A stretch of DNA of 64,000 nt from Patiria pectinifera (GCA_029964075.1 CM057141.1:5270001-5334000); one strand, 5' to 3'. Numbered from the stretch's first letter, positions 22,432-35,026 are shown. The notes: generated by a model from the sequence alone, not told the origin. Made by a program: numbers and translations.

Positions 22432-22462
22432 TGAGTCAGCAATTTTTTTGTGTGACAAGGCA
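22432..22462 (+). promoter_or_regulatory. NF-E2/ARE-like and ARE-like pair upstream of GST gene 2
   Basis: TGAGTCAGCA (22432-22441) matches the Nrf2/small-Maf type site. TGACAAGGCA (22453-22462) fits the ARE core TGACnnnGC. They lie 133 and 112 bases before the start codon. The second is conserved in all the related copies. The first is altered in the others (TGAGTCACCA, TGAGTCTGCA, TGAGTTTGCA). Confidence 0.55.
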
Positions 22463-22564
22463 TTTTTGGTGTGACACAACAAATTTTTCATTAATTGTAT
22501 CAAGCGAAGGCTTGTGTCGTGATCAAGCAGTCAACTTCAGCAGCACAGCCAAGCAACAGCGATC

Positions 22565-25500
22565 ATGTCACAAAAACACCTAGAAGCTGGTAAGCAAGAT
22601 ACATTTACCCATTTTGACCTAAAGGCCTACTTGTTCACAATTTTAATTCACACAGCAATCCTTGCAAATCATGAGAACATGGTCTGTATGTGTTGTTGTT
22701 GTTGAAGAATATATATAATTTTTTCTTAAAACTTGTGGATTTTCAAAGCCGATTGCAAAATTCCACGCTTTCCATAAAAGTTTTTCCCCTTAAGAAGTTG
22801 TTTGCGACGGACCTTCAATGGACATATTGCGTTAAGGTGGAGACAGATTGAGGGCATTGGTTTTGTATGCATGACCTGGCAGGACTGAAACATTTGTACA
22901 ATAACGCAATTTACGCAAGACTCCCTTCAACTACCTGAGGCTCATAAGGTAGGCTATATCATTCATGTAAAGACAAAGGGGAAAAAATGTTGCAACCTGA
23001 CGTCACTTCCGCGATTGTGTACAAAGTCTATGGAGAGTCAAAAAGAAAATTTTATAAGTATTTCCTAACAAAATTGGAAATATTTCTTAGTCCCAGATTC
23101 ATGTCTTATTATCATATTTGCAATGAATGACCTTCATTGAGATAATATACGATGAAAAAAGTGGCGTCAGATTGCAATATTCTGTCCAAGACAAATTGCA
23201 CAGCATGTCCTCATCCTTCAAAATGCAGATGGTGATTAAATGCCTTAAATGAACAGGAACATAATCTTTTTGATTAATTTATCAATTATTTTGATAATGT
23301 GTACAGGTCAGCCTCTGCCAGCCTTAAAGGATGGATCCATTCGTCTGTACAGCATGAAGTACTGTCCATTTTCACAGCGCGCTCGCTTGGTTCTAAAGGC
23401 CAAGGGAATCGAGTAAGATACTTTATAAATAATAAACGTTTATGAGTGCATTAAATAGAATATATTTCATGTGGTGACAAATTGAATGTTCCATTCTACA
23501 AGGTGAAGTCGAGTGGAGTGGAACATTCCATCTCTGTCACCTCATGAAATTATTCTTTCCATTGCACGAATGTGAAACATGCATTATTTGTTCTATACAG
23601 CGCCTGTTTGAATTCTCGTTATCTGATTGGTAATACATGCAGTGTGACAGTGTAAAAACTTATATTTTTTCGGTGGAATAGACAGTTGGCGCACGGTCAA
23701 CAATCCACCAATCATTATTCATCTAGACTATTCGTTTAAAAAAAAAGTAAACAACTAAAAAAAAACAATTAACAAACACAATAAAACATCACACCGGTAC
23801 ATAATAAATTACACTCATCATAATAAATTGCACTCATAGTCAATCTGTCTGGGAAAATGAATCAAATTTACTTGTAATTGTTTTTTTCACCCAAGTTATG
23901 AAGTGATCAACTGCAACTTGAAGAAGAAGCCGGAGTTTCTTTTCGAGCGAGAGCCGGAAGGGAAGGTCCCCATCTTCGAACACAACGGCAAAGTCGTCTC
24001 TGAGTCCAACATCATCTGCGATTTCCTGGACGAGGTGTATCCCGACCCGCCTCTCTACCCCAAGGATCCGTATGAGAAGGCCAAGGATAAGATGTTCATG
24101 GAAACCTTTTCATCAAAGGTAGTTATGATTTGTTTGTTTGTTGGGCTGTTGGTTTGTTTGTTGGGGATGGGTTTTTTGTTTGTTTGTTTGTTTGTTATAG
24201 AAACTCTATAGAACTATGGAATCTCAATCTGTGTCCCTCGTGTACCACATATATTTTTCCTCCTGACAATTAACTAAAACGCCTTCCACCAGTTGGATAA
24301 ACATTTACACCAATCTTCTTTAAACTGAATACATTTGAATCAGAGTGGAATTCTAGCTCCTCTGCAAAGTGGCAAAAAAGGCTTTTCTGCAAAGCCTGTT
24401 GATTTTTAAAACCTTATTAAAGATATAGTCCATCATTTGTAATTTGTGCATTTTGTTCGTTTGAAGCAACACAAGTGTTCAAAATCTAAAGAAGGATACT
24501 GAACAACTAACCTGATGAAGTTTCAGTTCAGCTTCAGCTGTATATTTGCTTTAAAAATTCGGAAATGTGGGCTTGAAGCATTCTTTTGTGTGTGTGTTTG
24601 TGTGAAGGCATTTGGGAGAATAAGTCTACAAGAATCCCCCACCAACAAGAAAGGGGGAAAACGATCCTGTCACAGAACACCTCATTTTCCTCGGTGACAG
24701 ATTTGAATAGTTTTTGATATATCTCCTACCGATCGATGACTTATAGCCAATGTTTCAGCGTGTCTCAAAATATAGCCAATATAGCCCATCAGGCCGGCAT
24801 TTATCTCCGGTTTCCTTGGCATGAAACTACTGCAAATATTCATATTCCCCCTGGATGGGATGCCGGTCCATCGCAGGTTACTCCCCAGCTAATGCCGGTA
24901 CCCATTTATACTCCTGGGTGGAGAGAGGCAAGTGGTGTGAAGTGGCTTGTCTTAGGTCTCAACATATGGTCATCAGCAGCTGGATTCGAACCCCTGACCC
25001 TCTGATCATGAGTCACGAACCCTAACCACTGGGCCACACAAAATGGGGAATATAATACAAAAATTGTAACCCGTGATTGTTTTTCCCCATAAAAATACTT
25101 TCAGTAGCAGGTGGCGAAAGGCAAGGGGGGCGGGGTGGCTGCACAGTTTTAGAAGTTTTAATTTCTGAACCGCCGCCCCCCAAAAAAGGCAAAAAGCCAC
25201 CTCCCAAGTTGCCTCCCCTGCACCCCATTGGCTGCAGTGGTGTTTTTTTTTTTTTAAGAAATTCAAGCTGTCAACTGTTTTGAACTTGAACTTGAACTTG
25301 GCCACACATGGCCTGCCGTTGTAGCAAATATCGCTCCGTGGCGGGGCCTCAGAGTGTTGATGAAGTTACGGTGAAAAGTATTCTACAAATACTGTACAAA
25401 ATAATGACTCTCAACAGTCAGTATTTGTGGTTTGGCCGAGCTATCTTGCCTTTTTCAAAAATGGTCTTTTTTTTCGGCCCAAAATTGTCTTTTTCGGCGG

Positions 25501-26368
25501 CAAGTTGTTAAGAGGTTAAAAAACTGTCATCTGATTGGTTGACTCTTCAGGTGATTTCAGCATACTTCCAGTATGTCATGTCTGGAGAAAAGAACAAAGA
25601 AGCAGCCACAAAACATCTGGCCGCCATGACCTTGTTTGATGCCGAGCTCAAGAAAAGAGGAACTCCGTTCTTTGGCGGTAAAAATTAACTTTGAAACTGA
25701 AAATTCAGCATTCATTTCATTGCCCATAATGGCACAAAAGGACTTTTGTGTTTAAATAGAACTCATATTTTATATTTTACTTCCTTCGTGAGCCTTGTAT
25801 TTTATATTAGTGCTGGGAGGTGCAGTTAGTAATCTTTATCTGAATGGGCCATTTAAAAAAAAAAAAATAGCAAAAGAGTGTGCTGTAACGACACAATTTT
25901 AGGGTTGAACAAAAAACATCAAAAATATCAAGACACAGTAAAAAAATATATCACATGGGGAGCGGGACTAGCACAATGCATAATTTCTACTGCAATTTCC
26001 TAAATATATCTTGTCAGTGTACGTACATCAGTCACATGTTTTGTGGGGTGCAGCATATATTTTACCAGGAATTAATTTTCTTGTTTTGCAGGCGGTGAGC
26101 TTCATTCTGAATTTCATGATCTTTTGATTTCCTGCCACGTACAGGCCAGCGGCCCAGCATGGTTGACTTCAATGTCTGGCCCTTTAACGAGCGAACTATG
26201 GCCTCCGATTCGCTGATGGACGCCGTCAAGACCAAGCTGCCGGCTCTGGACGCATACTACCAGCGGATGGTGGCCAACCCAACCGTCAAGGCCATCCTCA
26301 ACAGCAAAGAGGCCCACCAGAAGTACAACAAGGCATATGTGACCGGGACTTTCTTGTACGACCTCTAG
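22565..26368 (+). CDS. GSTO: Omega-class glutathione S-transferase, gene 2 (5 exons)
   Basis: Exons are 22565-22589, 23307-23412, 23896-24118, 25551-25677 and 26145-26368. They are GT-AG with phases 1, 2, 0, 1, the same lengths as gene 1, and give 234 aa. The active-site segment is [11 protein letters not shown] with Cys28. GKVPIFE supplies the cis-Pro and VSES the glutathione contact. The C-terminal domain has WPFNER and ends at LYDL. The role is a cytosolic glutathione-dependent thioltransferase or dehydroascorbate reductase by family. It differs from gene 3 at only a handful of residues (Tyr/Phe before SMKYC, and Val/Ala, Asp/Asn, Thr/Ala, Leu/Phe in exon 5). Introns carry a hairpin (23464-23550), a SINE and TG/TTTG microsatellites. 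AATAAA at 26755-26760 is a likely poly(A) signal. Confidence 0.93.
23464..23550 (+). repeat. Intronic foldback hairpin (GST gene 2)
   Basis: The arms ATTTCATG..GGTGACA..GAATGTTCCA mirror around the loop core AAGGTGAAGTCGAG. The duplicate lies at 29415-29501 in GST gene 3. A larger hairpin with a similar loop core (AAGGCGAAGCTGAG) sits in intron 4 of GST gene 4. Confidence 0.65.
24770..25042 (-). mobile_element. tRNA-derived SINE in GST gene 2 intron 3
   Basis: On the minus strand it starts with a tRNA-like head: TGGCCCAGTGG as A box and GGTTCGAATCC as B box. The body has GCAAGCCACTT-like, CCACCCAGG and GACCGGCATCCCATCCAGG segments. The same body is seen at 44540-44715 on the plus strand. Confidence 0.65.
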
Positions 26369-27728
26369 GCTGACTTGATGGAAGGCCACCAAGTCTTCAA
26401 AAGGGTAAAGTTTCCCGTCACTCACCGGCAGAGCCATAAAAAGTTTCCTTTGTTTACACCTCTTCATTTTGTCTACATAAGCAATTCACTTTGATTTCAG
26501 ATCGTGTCAAAAAACAAAAAAAACACCAATACTTTGCTAATAACAAAACCATTATGAAGCAGATCACTAATTACAGGTAATACGTACATTTAACCGTATT
26601 TAGTTTTTTAGCTAGGCTTATTCTAGTTTTTCAATGCCTGTGTGGCTTTCAGGCAATAATTTCCGGTCCACTATCTCGACGAAGTATCCATACTTTGGTG
26701 TCAGTCTTAAAGTTGTGTCCCCCTATTCTTCAACAAATTGTTTTTTTTTATCTTAATAAATGTTCAACTTGTATTTTCTATTTCAACCCAAAAAATCCTA
26801 TTTATTATTCTGGGCACATTCGAAATTTGTAATAAAGTAATAATTCAATAAATTCAATTGCTAACATTGTCCAACTTTTTTTTCTGTTGATTATCATTCA
26901 AAAGTGAATAACTTTTGTATATTGCTAAAAAAAAATAGCAATTTTGAAAAGGTATTTATTTTTTTCTCGGAATGAAACTTGAAATCAGCAAGGGTAAAAC
27001 AACATTAAGCTAAATTGTTACTGAAATACAGATTTGATTTTACTCAGCTGTATTGTTCATTGGACAAAGACTTAATTTTTTTTTCTTCAAATCAGTGACT
27101 AGAAAATAGTTGGCGGAATGGTATGGTATTCTTGGCCCTACGATTATTAAAATATATAGATAGTAGTATTAAAGTATATAGATTGGTAGATCATGTGATA
27201 GATTAATTCTATGTATTCTTCACAATGTCATTCAATGTCATCAAATTTTATCAGTGTTATATTTGGTGTGAACACTTGAATAAAGAGCCATTAATTTATG
27301 GGCAATTTGAAGACATGTTCTGACAAATATTGCTGTCTGTGTTATTGATGTGATGTCTTTTTGTGTCGGTGCACATTTTTGTTATAGGGTTCTACCTTCT
27401 GCTTTACAATGTTCGTGGACCCACTGCTCCCTCTTTTGGGAAACAGAAAACATTAATTTCAGAATAATTGTTTCAAATTCCATTACCCGTGGACATGAAT
27501 GATGGCAATACCAATTGGTTACTTTGCATAATGCCTCAAAAGTTTATTAATTTCCGCAGGAGTTGCCACACTGTCATATTGATAACATTGTTCGTTTGTT
27601 TGTGTTAAAAAGAGAAATTGGGCTTGAACCTGCAACCTCGCGCTCTGCCAACTATTTGTTCAAGGGGCGCTAGTCATTAACCTCGATCTACAATGCAGCC
27701 AGGGAACATTGACAGTAAGCCCTGGCGT

Positions 27729-27977
27729 CAGTGGCGCACCCGGGGTGGGGGGGGGGAAGGCCTCGGGGGTTTGAACCCCGCCAAACAAGGTTTTATCAAG
27801 TTAAAAAAATTCCGAGTAGTATAACAGAGGTGTAAGTGGTGCCACCAACGTCAAAATGTCCCCCACCCCCCAAAAAAAGAAAGAATATATTTTGGGCAAA
27901 ATAGAAAAAAAATTAAATTAAAAAAAGAATCGAAAAAAAAATGTGAGCCCCCAAGCCAAATTCTGGGTACGCCACTG
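27729..27977. mobile_element. 249-bp hAT-type MITE
   Basis: The ends are CAGTGGCGCACCC and GGGTACGCCACTG. Flanks CCTGGCGT (27721-27728) and CCTGGTCT (27978-27985) agree at six of eight bases. The interior matches the ends of the 2-kb element at 18714-20694. Deleted remnants are at about 22149 in unit 1 and 33715 in unit 3. Confidence 0.7.
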
Positions 27978-27978
27978 C

Positions 27979-28323
27979 CTGGTCTTACGTTTCTATGGAG
28001 ACTATCGATGCAGCTTTTGGAATAATCATCAAAGTAACAACAGACAATGGGTGTCTCATTTAACCGAGACGGACGATACAGCCTTAATGACAAGTGAGAT
28101 TGGCACAGTGAGCGATGTGTTTATGGAGTCAGTCAATACCAACAAACAACAACGCAGGCCTCGAATGATTGACAGGCAGCCCAATCCAAATATGTGTCCG
28201 ATATCACCATGGAAACCACACAACAAAACTCCTATATATATTAATTGCTTGGTGAGCTCCTATAATAACGAGCATCTGAACACAGCCAATGCTGAGGACC
28301 CAGTTTTGTTAGACGGACTTTGA
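27979..28323 (+). other. Open frame of unknown origin upstream of GST gene 3
   Basis: About 115 codons are open from the edge of the hAT-type element to a TGA, with segments such as FYGDYRCSFWNNHQSNNRQ and RQPNPNMCPISPWKPHNK. The same frame is open in the truncated unit 3 (33783-34106) with several amino-acid changes. Only its 3' part survives in unit 1 (22182-22344). There is no start codon outside the MITE and no family I recognise. It may be a captured exon, an old transposon fragment or chance. Confidence 0.3.
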
Positions 28324-28398
28324 ACTTTTCAATTGACATTTGAAATTCTATTAGAACAAGCTGCGGTAGGATTAAAAGAATGGTTAATCGGATTTGAA

Positions 28399-28429
28399 TG
28401 AGTCACCATTTTTTTTTGGTGACAAGGCA
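28399..28429 (+). promoter_or_regulatory. AP-1-like and ARE-like sites upstream of GST gene 3
   Basis: TGAGTCA (28399-28405) and TGACAAGGCA (28420-28429) stand 131 and 110 bases before the start codon. The second matches the ARE core and is shared with GST genes 1 and 2 and the dead copy. Confidence 0.5.
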
Positions 28430-28529
28430 TCTTTGGTGTGACAACAAATTTTTCATTAATTGTATCAAGCGAAGGCTTGTGTCGTGATCAACCAGTCAAC
28501 TTCAGCAGCACAGCCAAGCAACAGCGATC

Positions 28530-31500
28530 ATGTCACAAAAACACCTAGAAGCTGGTAAGCAAGATACATTTACCCATTTTGACCTAAAGGCCTACTTGTT
28601 CACAATTTTAATTCACACAGCTATCCTTGCAAATCATGAGAACATGGTCTGTATGTGTTGTTGTTGTTGAAGAATTTATATTTTTCTTAAAACTTGTGGA
28701 TTTTCAAAGCCGACTGCCCTTTACTGGGGAAAAAATGCAAAATTCCACTCCTTCCATAAGCGACGGACCTTCAATGGACATATTGCGTTAAGGCGGAGTT
28801 AGATTGATGGCAGTGGGTTTGTATGCATGACCTGGCAGGACTAAACATTTGTACAATAACACACTTACGCAAGACTCCCTTCAACTACCTGAGACTCATA
28901 AGGTAGGCTATATCATTCATGTAAAGACAAAGGGAAAAAAATGTTGCAACCTGACGTCACTTCCGCGATTGTGTACAAGGTCTATGGAGAGTCAAGAAAA
29001 ATTTATAAGTATTTCCTAACAAAATTGGAAATATTTCTTAGTCCCAGATTCATGTCTTATTATCATATTTGCAATGAATGACCTTCATTGAGATGATATA
29101 CGAAGAAAAAAGTGGCGTCAGATTGCAATATTCTGTCCAAGACAAATTGCACAGCATGTCCACATCCTTCAAAATGCAGATAGTGATTAAATGCCTTAAA
29201 TGAACAGGAACATAATCTTTTTGATTAATTTATCAATTATTTTGATAATGTGTACAGGTCAGCCTCTGCCAGCCTTAAAGGATGGCTCCATTCGTCTCTT
29301 CAGCATGAAGTACTGTCCATTTTCACAGCGCGCTCGCTTGGTTCTAAAGGCCAAGGGAATCGAGTAAGATACTTTATAAATAATAAACGTTGATGAGTGC
29401 ATTTAATAGAATATATTTCATATGGTGACAAATTGAATGTTCCATTCTACAAGGTGAAGTCGAGTGGAGTGGAACATTCCATCTCTGTCACCTCATGAAC
29501 TTATTCTTTCCATTGCACGAATGTGAAACATGCATTATTTGTTCTATACAACGCCTGTTTGAATTCTCGTTAGTTGATTGGTAATACATGCAGTGTGACA
29601 GTGTAAAAACTTATATTTTACGGTGTAATAGACTGTTGGCGCGTGGTCAACAGTCCACCAATCATTATTCATCTAGGCTATTCGTTTAAAAAAGAGAAGT
29701 AAACAACTAAAAAAAACAATTAACAAACACAATAAAACATCACACCGGTACATAATAAATTACACTCATCGTAATAAATTGCACTCATAGTCAATCTGTC
29801 TGGGAAAATGAATCAAATTTACTTGTAATTGTTTTTTTCACCCAAGTTATGAAGTGATCAACTGCAACTTGAAGAAGAAGCCGGAGTTTCTTTTCGAGCG
29901 AGAGCCGGAAGGGAAGGTCCCCATCTTCGAACACAACGGCAAAGTCGTCTCTGAGTCCAACATCATCTGCGATTTCCTGGACGAGGTGTATCCCGACCCG
30001 CCTCTCTACCCCAAGGATCCGTATGAGAAGGCCAAGGATAAGATGTTCATGGAAACCTTTTCATCAAAGGTAGTTATGATTTGTTTGTTTGTTGGGCTGT
30101 TGGTTTGTTTGTTGGGGATGGGTTTTTTGTTTGTTTGTTTGTTATAGAAACTCTATAAAACTATAGAATCTCAATCTGTGTCCCTCGTGTACCACATATA
30201 TTTTTCCTCCTGACAATTAACTAAAACGCCTTCCACCAGTTGGATAAACATTTACACCAATCTTCTTTAAACTGAATACATTTGAATCAGAGTGGAATTC
30301 TAGCTCCTCTGCAAAGTGGCAAAAAAGGCTTTTCTGCAAAGCCTGTTGATTTTTAAAACCTTGTTAAAGATATAGTCCATCATTTGTAATTTGTGCATTT
30401 TGTTCGTTTGAAGCAACACAAGTGTTCAAAATCTAATGAAGGATACTGAACAACTAACCTGATGAAGTTTCAGTTCAGCTTCAGCTGTATATTTGCTTTA
30501 AAAATTCGGAAATGTGGGCTTGAAGCATTCTTTTGTGTGTGTGTGTGTGTGTGTTTGTGTGAAGGCATTTGGGAGAATACGTCTACAAGAATCCCCCACC
30601 AACCCAAAGAAAGGGGGAAAAACGAATCCTGTCACAGAAGACCTCATTTTCCTCGGTGACAGATTTGAATAGTTTTTTATATATCTCCTACCGTGTCTCA
30701 AAATATAGCCAATATAGCCCATCAGGCCGGCATTTATCTCCGGTTTCCTTGGCATGAAACTACTGCGAATATTCATATTCCCCCTGGATGGGATGCCGGT
30801 CCATCACAGGTTATTCCCCAGCTAATGCCGGTACCCATTTATTTTCCTGGGTGGAGAGAGGCAAGTGGTGTGAAGTGGCTTGTCTTAGGTCTCAACATAT
30901 GGTCATCAGCAGCTGGATTCGAACCCCTGACCCTCTGATCATGAGTCATGAACCCTAACCACTGGGCCACACAAAATGGGGAATATAATACAAAAATTGT
31001 AACCCGTGATTGTTTTTTCCCCATAAAAATACTTTCAGTAGCAGGTGGCGAAAGGCAAGGGGGGGGGGGTGGCTGCACAGTTTTAGAAGTTTTAATTTCT
31101 GAACCGCCGCCCCCCAAAAAAGGCAAAAAGCCACCTCCCAAGTTGCCTCCCCTGCACCCCATTTGCTGCAGTGGTGTTTTTTTTTTGTTGTTTTTTAAAG
31201 AAATTCAAGCTGTCAACTGTTTTGAACTTGAACTTGAACTTGGCCACACATGGCCTGCCGTCGTAGCAAATATCGCTCCGTGGCGGGGCCTCAGAGTGTT
31301 GATGAAGTTACGGTGAAAAGTATTCTACAAATACTGTACAAAATAATGACTCTCAACAGTCAGTATTTGTGGTTTGACGCAATTTTAACATTTGGCCGAG
31401 CTATCTTGCCTTTTTCAAAAATGTTTTTTTTTTCGGCCCAAAATTGTCTTTTTCGGCGGCAAGTTGTTAAGAGGTTAAAAAAACTGTCATCTGATTGGTT

Positions 31501-32327
31501 GACTCTTCAGGTGATTTCAGCATACTTCCAGTATGTCATGTCTGGAGAAAAGAACAAAGAAGCAGCCACAAAACATCTGGCCGCCATGACCTTGTTTGAT
31601 GCCGAGCTCAAGAAAAGAGGAACTCCGTTCTTTGGCGGTAAAAATTAACTTTGAAACTGAAAATTCAGCATTCATTTCATTGCCCATAGTGGCACAAAAG
31701 GACCTTTGTGTTTAAATAGAACTCATATTTTATATTTTACTTCCTTCGTGAGCCTTGTATTTTATATTAGTGCTGGGAGGTGCAGTTAGTAATCTTTATC
31801 AGAATGGGCCATTTAAAAAAAAAAAATAGCAAAAGAGTGTGCTGTAACGACACAATTTTAGGGTTGAACAAAAAACATCAAAAATATCAAGACACAGTAA
31901 AAAAATATATCACATGGGGAGCGGGACTAGCACAATGCATAATTTCTACTGCAATTTCCTAAATATATCTTGTCAGTGTACGTACATCAGTCACATGTTT
32001 TGTGGGGTGCAGCATATATTTTACCAGGAATTAATTTTCTTGTTTTGCGGGCGGTGAGCTTCATTCTGAATTTCATGATCTTTTGATTTCCTGTCACGTA
32101 CAGGCCAGCGGCCCAGCATGGTTGACTTCAATGCCTGGCCCTTTAACGAGCGAACTATGGCCTCCGATTCGCTGATGAACGCCGTCAAGACCAAGCTGCC
32201 GGCTCTGGACGCCTACTACCAGCGGATGGTGGCCAACCCAGCCGTCAAGGCCATCCTCAACAGCAAAGAGGCCCACCAGAAGTACAACAAGGCATATGTG
32301 ACCGGGACTTTCTTGTACGACTTCTAG
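28530..32327 (+). CDS. GSTO: Omega-class glutathione S-transferase, gene 3 (5 exons)
   Basis: Exons are 28530-28554, 29258-29363, 29847-30069, 31511-31637 and 32104-32327. They have GT-AG borders and phases 1, 2, 0, 1, giving 234 aa. Catalytic Cys28 is in KYCPFSQR, with cis-Pro in GKVPIFE and WPFNER in the C-terminal domain. It is almost identical to gene 2, the product of a recent tandem duplication. Exon 5 differences are mostly amino-acid changing, ending FLYDF where gene 2 has FLYDL. AATAAA at 32751-32756 is a likely poly(A) signal. The family role is glutathione-dependent thiol transfer and dehydroascorbate reduction in the cytosol. Whether genes 2 and 3 differ in substrate cannot be read from sequence. 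Confidence 0.93.
29415..29501 (+). repeat. Intronic foldback hairpin (GST gene 3)
   Basis: This is the duplicate of the hairpin at 23464-23550. The loop core AAGGTGAAGTCGAG is conserved. Confidence 0.6.
30700..30981 (-). mobile_element. tRNA-derived SINE in GST gene 3 intron 3
   Basis: This is the duplicated copy of the SINE at 24770-25042. The A box TGGCCCAGTGG and B box GGTTCGAATCC are intact on the minus strand. Confidence 0.6.
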
Positions 32328-33345
32328 GCTGACTGGATGGAAGGCCACCAAGTCTTCAGAAGGGAAAAGTTTCCCGTCACTCACCGGCAGGGCCATAAAA
32401 AGTTTCCTTTGTTTACACCTCTTCATTTTGTCTACAAAAGCAATTCACTTTGATTTCAGATCGTGTAAAAAAAAACAAAAAAAACACCAATACTTTGCTA
32501 ATAACAAAACCATTATGAAGCAGATCACTAATTACAGGTAATACGTACATTTAACCGTATTTAGTTTTTTAGCTAGGCTTATTCTAGTTTTTCAATGCCG
32601 AGATAATGGACCAGAAAATAGTGCCTGGAAGCCTGTGTGGCTTTCAGGCAATAATTTCCGGTCCACTATCTCGACGAAGTATCCATACTTTGGTGTCAGT
32701 CTTAAAGTTGTGTCCCCCTATTCTTCAACAAATTGGGTTTTTTTTATCTTAATAAATGTTCAACTTGTATTTTCTATTCCAACCAAAAAATCCTGGGCAC
32801 ATTGAGACTGTGAGAACGCAGTTATTGTTGGGGAGCAAGTCATTCGAAATTTGTAATAAAGTAATAATTCAAGAAATTCAATTGCTAACATTGTCCAACT
32901 TTTTTTTCTGTTGATTATCATTTAAAAGTGAATAACTTTTTTATATTGCTAGAAAAATAGCAATTTTGAAAAGGTATCTATTTTTTTTCTCGGAATGAAA
33001 CTTGAAATCAGCAAGGGTAAAACAACATTAAGCTAAATTGTTACTGAAATACAGATTTGATTTTACTCAGTTGCGTTGTTCTTTGAACAAGGACTCTTTT
33101 TTATTTTTTAATCAGTGACTAGAAAATAATTGGCGATTGGTATGGTATTCTTTAGGCCCCAAGATTATTAAAATAAATTGGTAGATGCATGTGATAGATT
33201 AATTCTATGTATTCTTCACAATGTCATTCCTGTAGCGAAATTGTATCTTTCAAATTTTATCAGTGTTATATTTGGTGTGAACACTTTGAATAAAGAGCCA
33301 TTCATTTATGGGACAATTTGAAGAAATGTTTTGACATGTATTACT

Positions 33346-34115
33346 GTCTGTGTTATTGATGTGATTTGTGTGTGTGTGTCGGTATACATTTTGTTTTGGG
33401 GTTCTACCTTTTGCTGTACAATGTTCGTGGACCCACTGCTCCCTCTTTTGGGAAACAGAAAACATTAATTTCAGAATAATTGTTTCAAAATCCATTACCC
33501 GTGGACATGAATGATGGCAATACCATTTGGTTACTTTGCATAAATGCCATACTGTCATATTGATAAAACTGATCGTTTTTTTGTGTTAAAAAGAGAAATT
33601 GGGCTTGAACCTGCAACCTCGCGCTCTGCCAACTATTTGTTCAAGGGGCGCTAGTCATTAATCTCGATCTGCAATGTAGCCAGGGAACATTGAAAGTAAG
33701 CCCTGGGCAAAATAGAAAAAAAAACAATTAAAAAAGAATCGAAAAAAATGTGAACCCCCAAGCCAAATTCTGGGTACGCCCCTGCCTGGCATTACGTTTC
33801 TATGGAGACTATCGATGCAGCTTTTGGAATGATCATCAAAGTAACAACAGACAAAGCGTGTCTCATTTAACCGAGACGGACGATACAGCCTTAATTACAA
33901 GTGAGATTGGCACAGTGAGCGATGTGTTTACGGAGTCAGGCAACACCAACAAACGACGACGCAGGCCTCGAATAATTGACAGGCAGCCCAATCCAAATAT
34001 GTGTCCGATATCACCATGGAAACCACACAACAAAACTCCTATATATACTTATTGCTTGGTGAGCTCCCTCAATAGAAAGCAGCATCAAAACACAGCCAAA
34101 TGCTGAGGACTTGGT
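33346..34115 (+). repeat. Truncated third copy of the GST repeat unit
   Basis: It starts like units 1 and 2 (CTGTCTGTGTTATTGATG) and continues through the tRNA-like fragment and the open frame. It stops near 34115, before the promoter and first exon. Lectin-cluster sequence follows. No GST exon is present. Confidence 0.75.
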
Positions 34116-34199
34116 AGACCTGGTTGGACAATTTCTCCTCATTTAAGTGCAAGTTGACCGTTCAATTAGAAAGGATTCCATAAAGCCACTGAGGTTTTC

Positions 34200-34604
34200 T
34201 TGACATTGTCGAATTTTCGATACCGAGCCAATACCGAGTCTACTATCAACCCAGTCGACACAAAATCTACTGTCATCCCAGTCGATACCGAGTCTACTGT
34301 CATCCCAGTCGATACCAAGTCTACTATCAACCCAGTCGGCACCAAGTCTACTCTCAACCCAGTCGACACCGAGTCTACTGTCAACCCAGTTGACACTAAT
34401 GTCAACCCAGTCGATACCGAGTCTACTGTCATCCCAGTCGATACCGAGTCTACTGTCAACCCAGTCGGCACCAAGTCTACTCTAAACCCAGTCGACACCG
34501 AGTCTACTGCCATCCCAGTCGATACCCAGTCGACAGTCAAACCAGTCGACACAGAGTCTACTTTCAACCCAGTCGATACCGAGTCTACTGCCGACCCAGT
34601 CATT
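34200..34604 (+). pseudogene. Lectin-cluster relic: repeat tract only
   Basis: About 14 copies of the 27-nt unit (ACCGAGTCTACTGTCAACCC type), coding for VDTESTVNP-like nonapeptides, stand alone. The lectin domain and signal peptide are missing upstream. At about 34605 the tract is joined directly to the upstream flank of the next lectin unit (ATTACGTGTCAC). It is the tail of a deleted paralogue. Confidence 0.7.
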
Positions 34605-35026
34605 ACGTGTCACTTCTACAACGCATATTGTCAAAGGAGAGATTTCATACTATTTGTTTTTGGGTTTTATTCGTGAGTGGTTTGATCCTCAAGGGGAAAT
34701 AACTCACATTCACATCAGTAACATCAGCTTTAGTAAAATATCATTTGCATCCTAAATGGCACAATGAAACCCCGCCGAGGTTATTAATGCAATTCAGTTT
34801 TAATTGATGCTATCGATTTCGTTGACGCGCAAGCGTAGGCCTATACATTTTTTTCCGTTGAAATATACCAAGCGGTGTGCTCAGTTTCTCCATTTGTTGT
34901 TCGGTCGTCAGAGACGAAACACAGTCGCAATTTCCTGTATCAAAGCCATCCTTGGATCCAGCGGATACATCATACGATATCGAAAAACAGTCTTGACTGT
35001 ATTAAATTTTGAACAATATCAACAGG

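Larger units (their letters stand above)
21783..27328 (+). repeat. Tandem segmental duplication, unit 1 (contains GST gene 2)
   Basis: The unit begins CTGTCTGTGTTATTGATG, and the same start recurs at 27329 and 33346. Units 1 and 2 are near-identical through promoter, all five exons, introns and 3' flank, so the duplication is recent. They differ by small indels and by deletion of most of a hAT-type element near 22150. Confidence 0.85.
27329..33345 (+). repeat. Tandem segmental duplication, unit 2 (contains GST gene 3)
   Basis: This is the second copy of the GST-bearing unit. Compared with unit 1 it keeps a fuller upstream part (27729-28320, with an intact hAT-type element and an open frame) and has a longer TG microsatellite at about 30533-30557. 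Confidence 0.85.
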
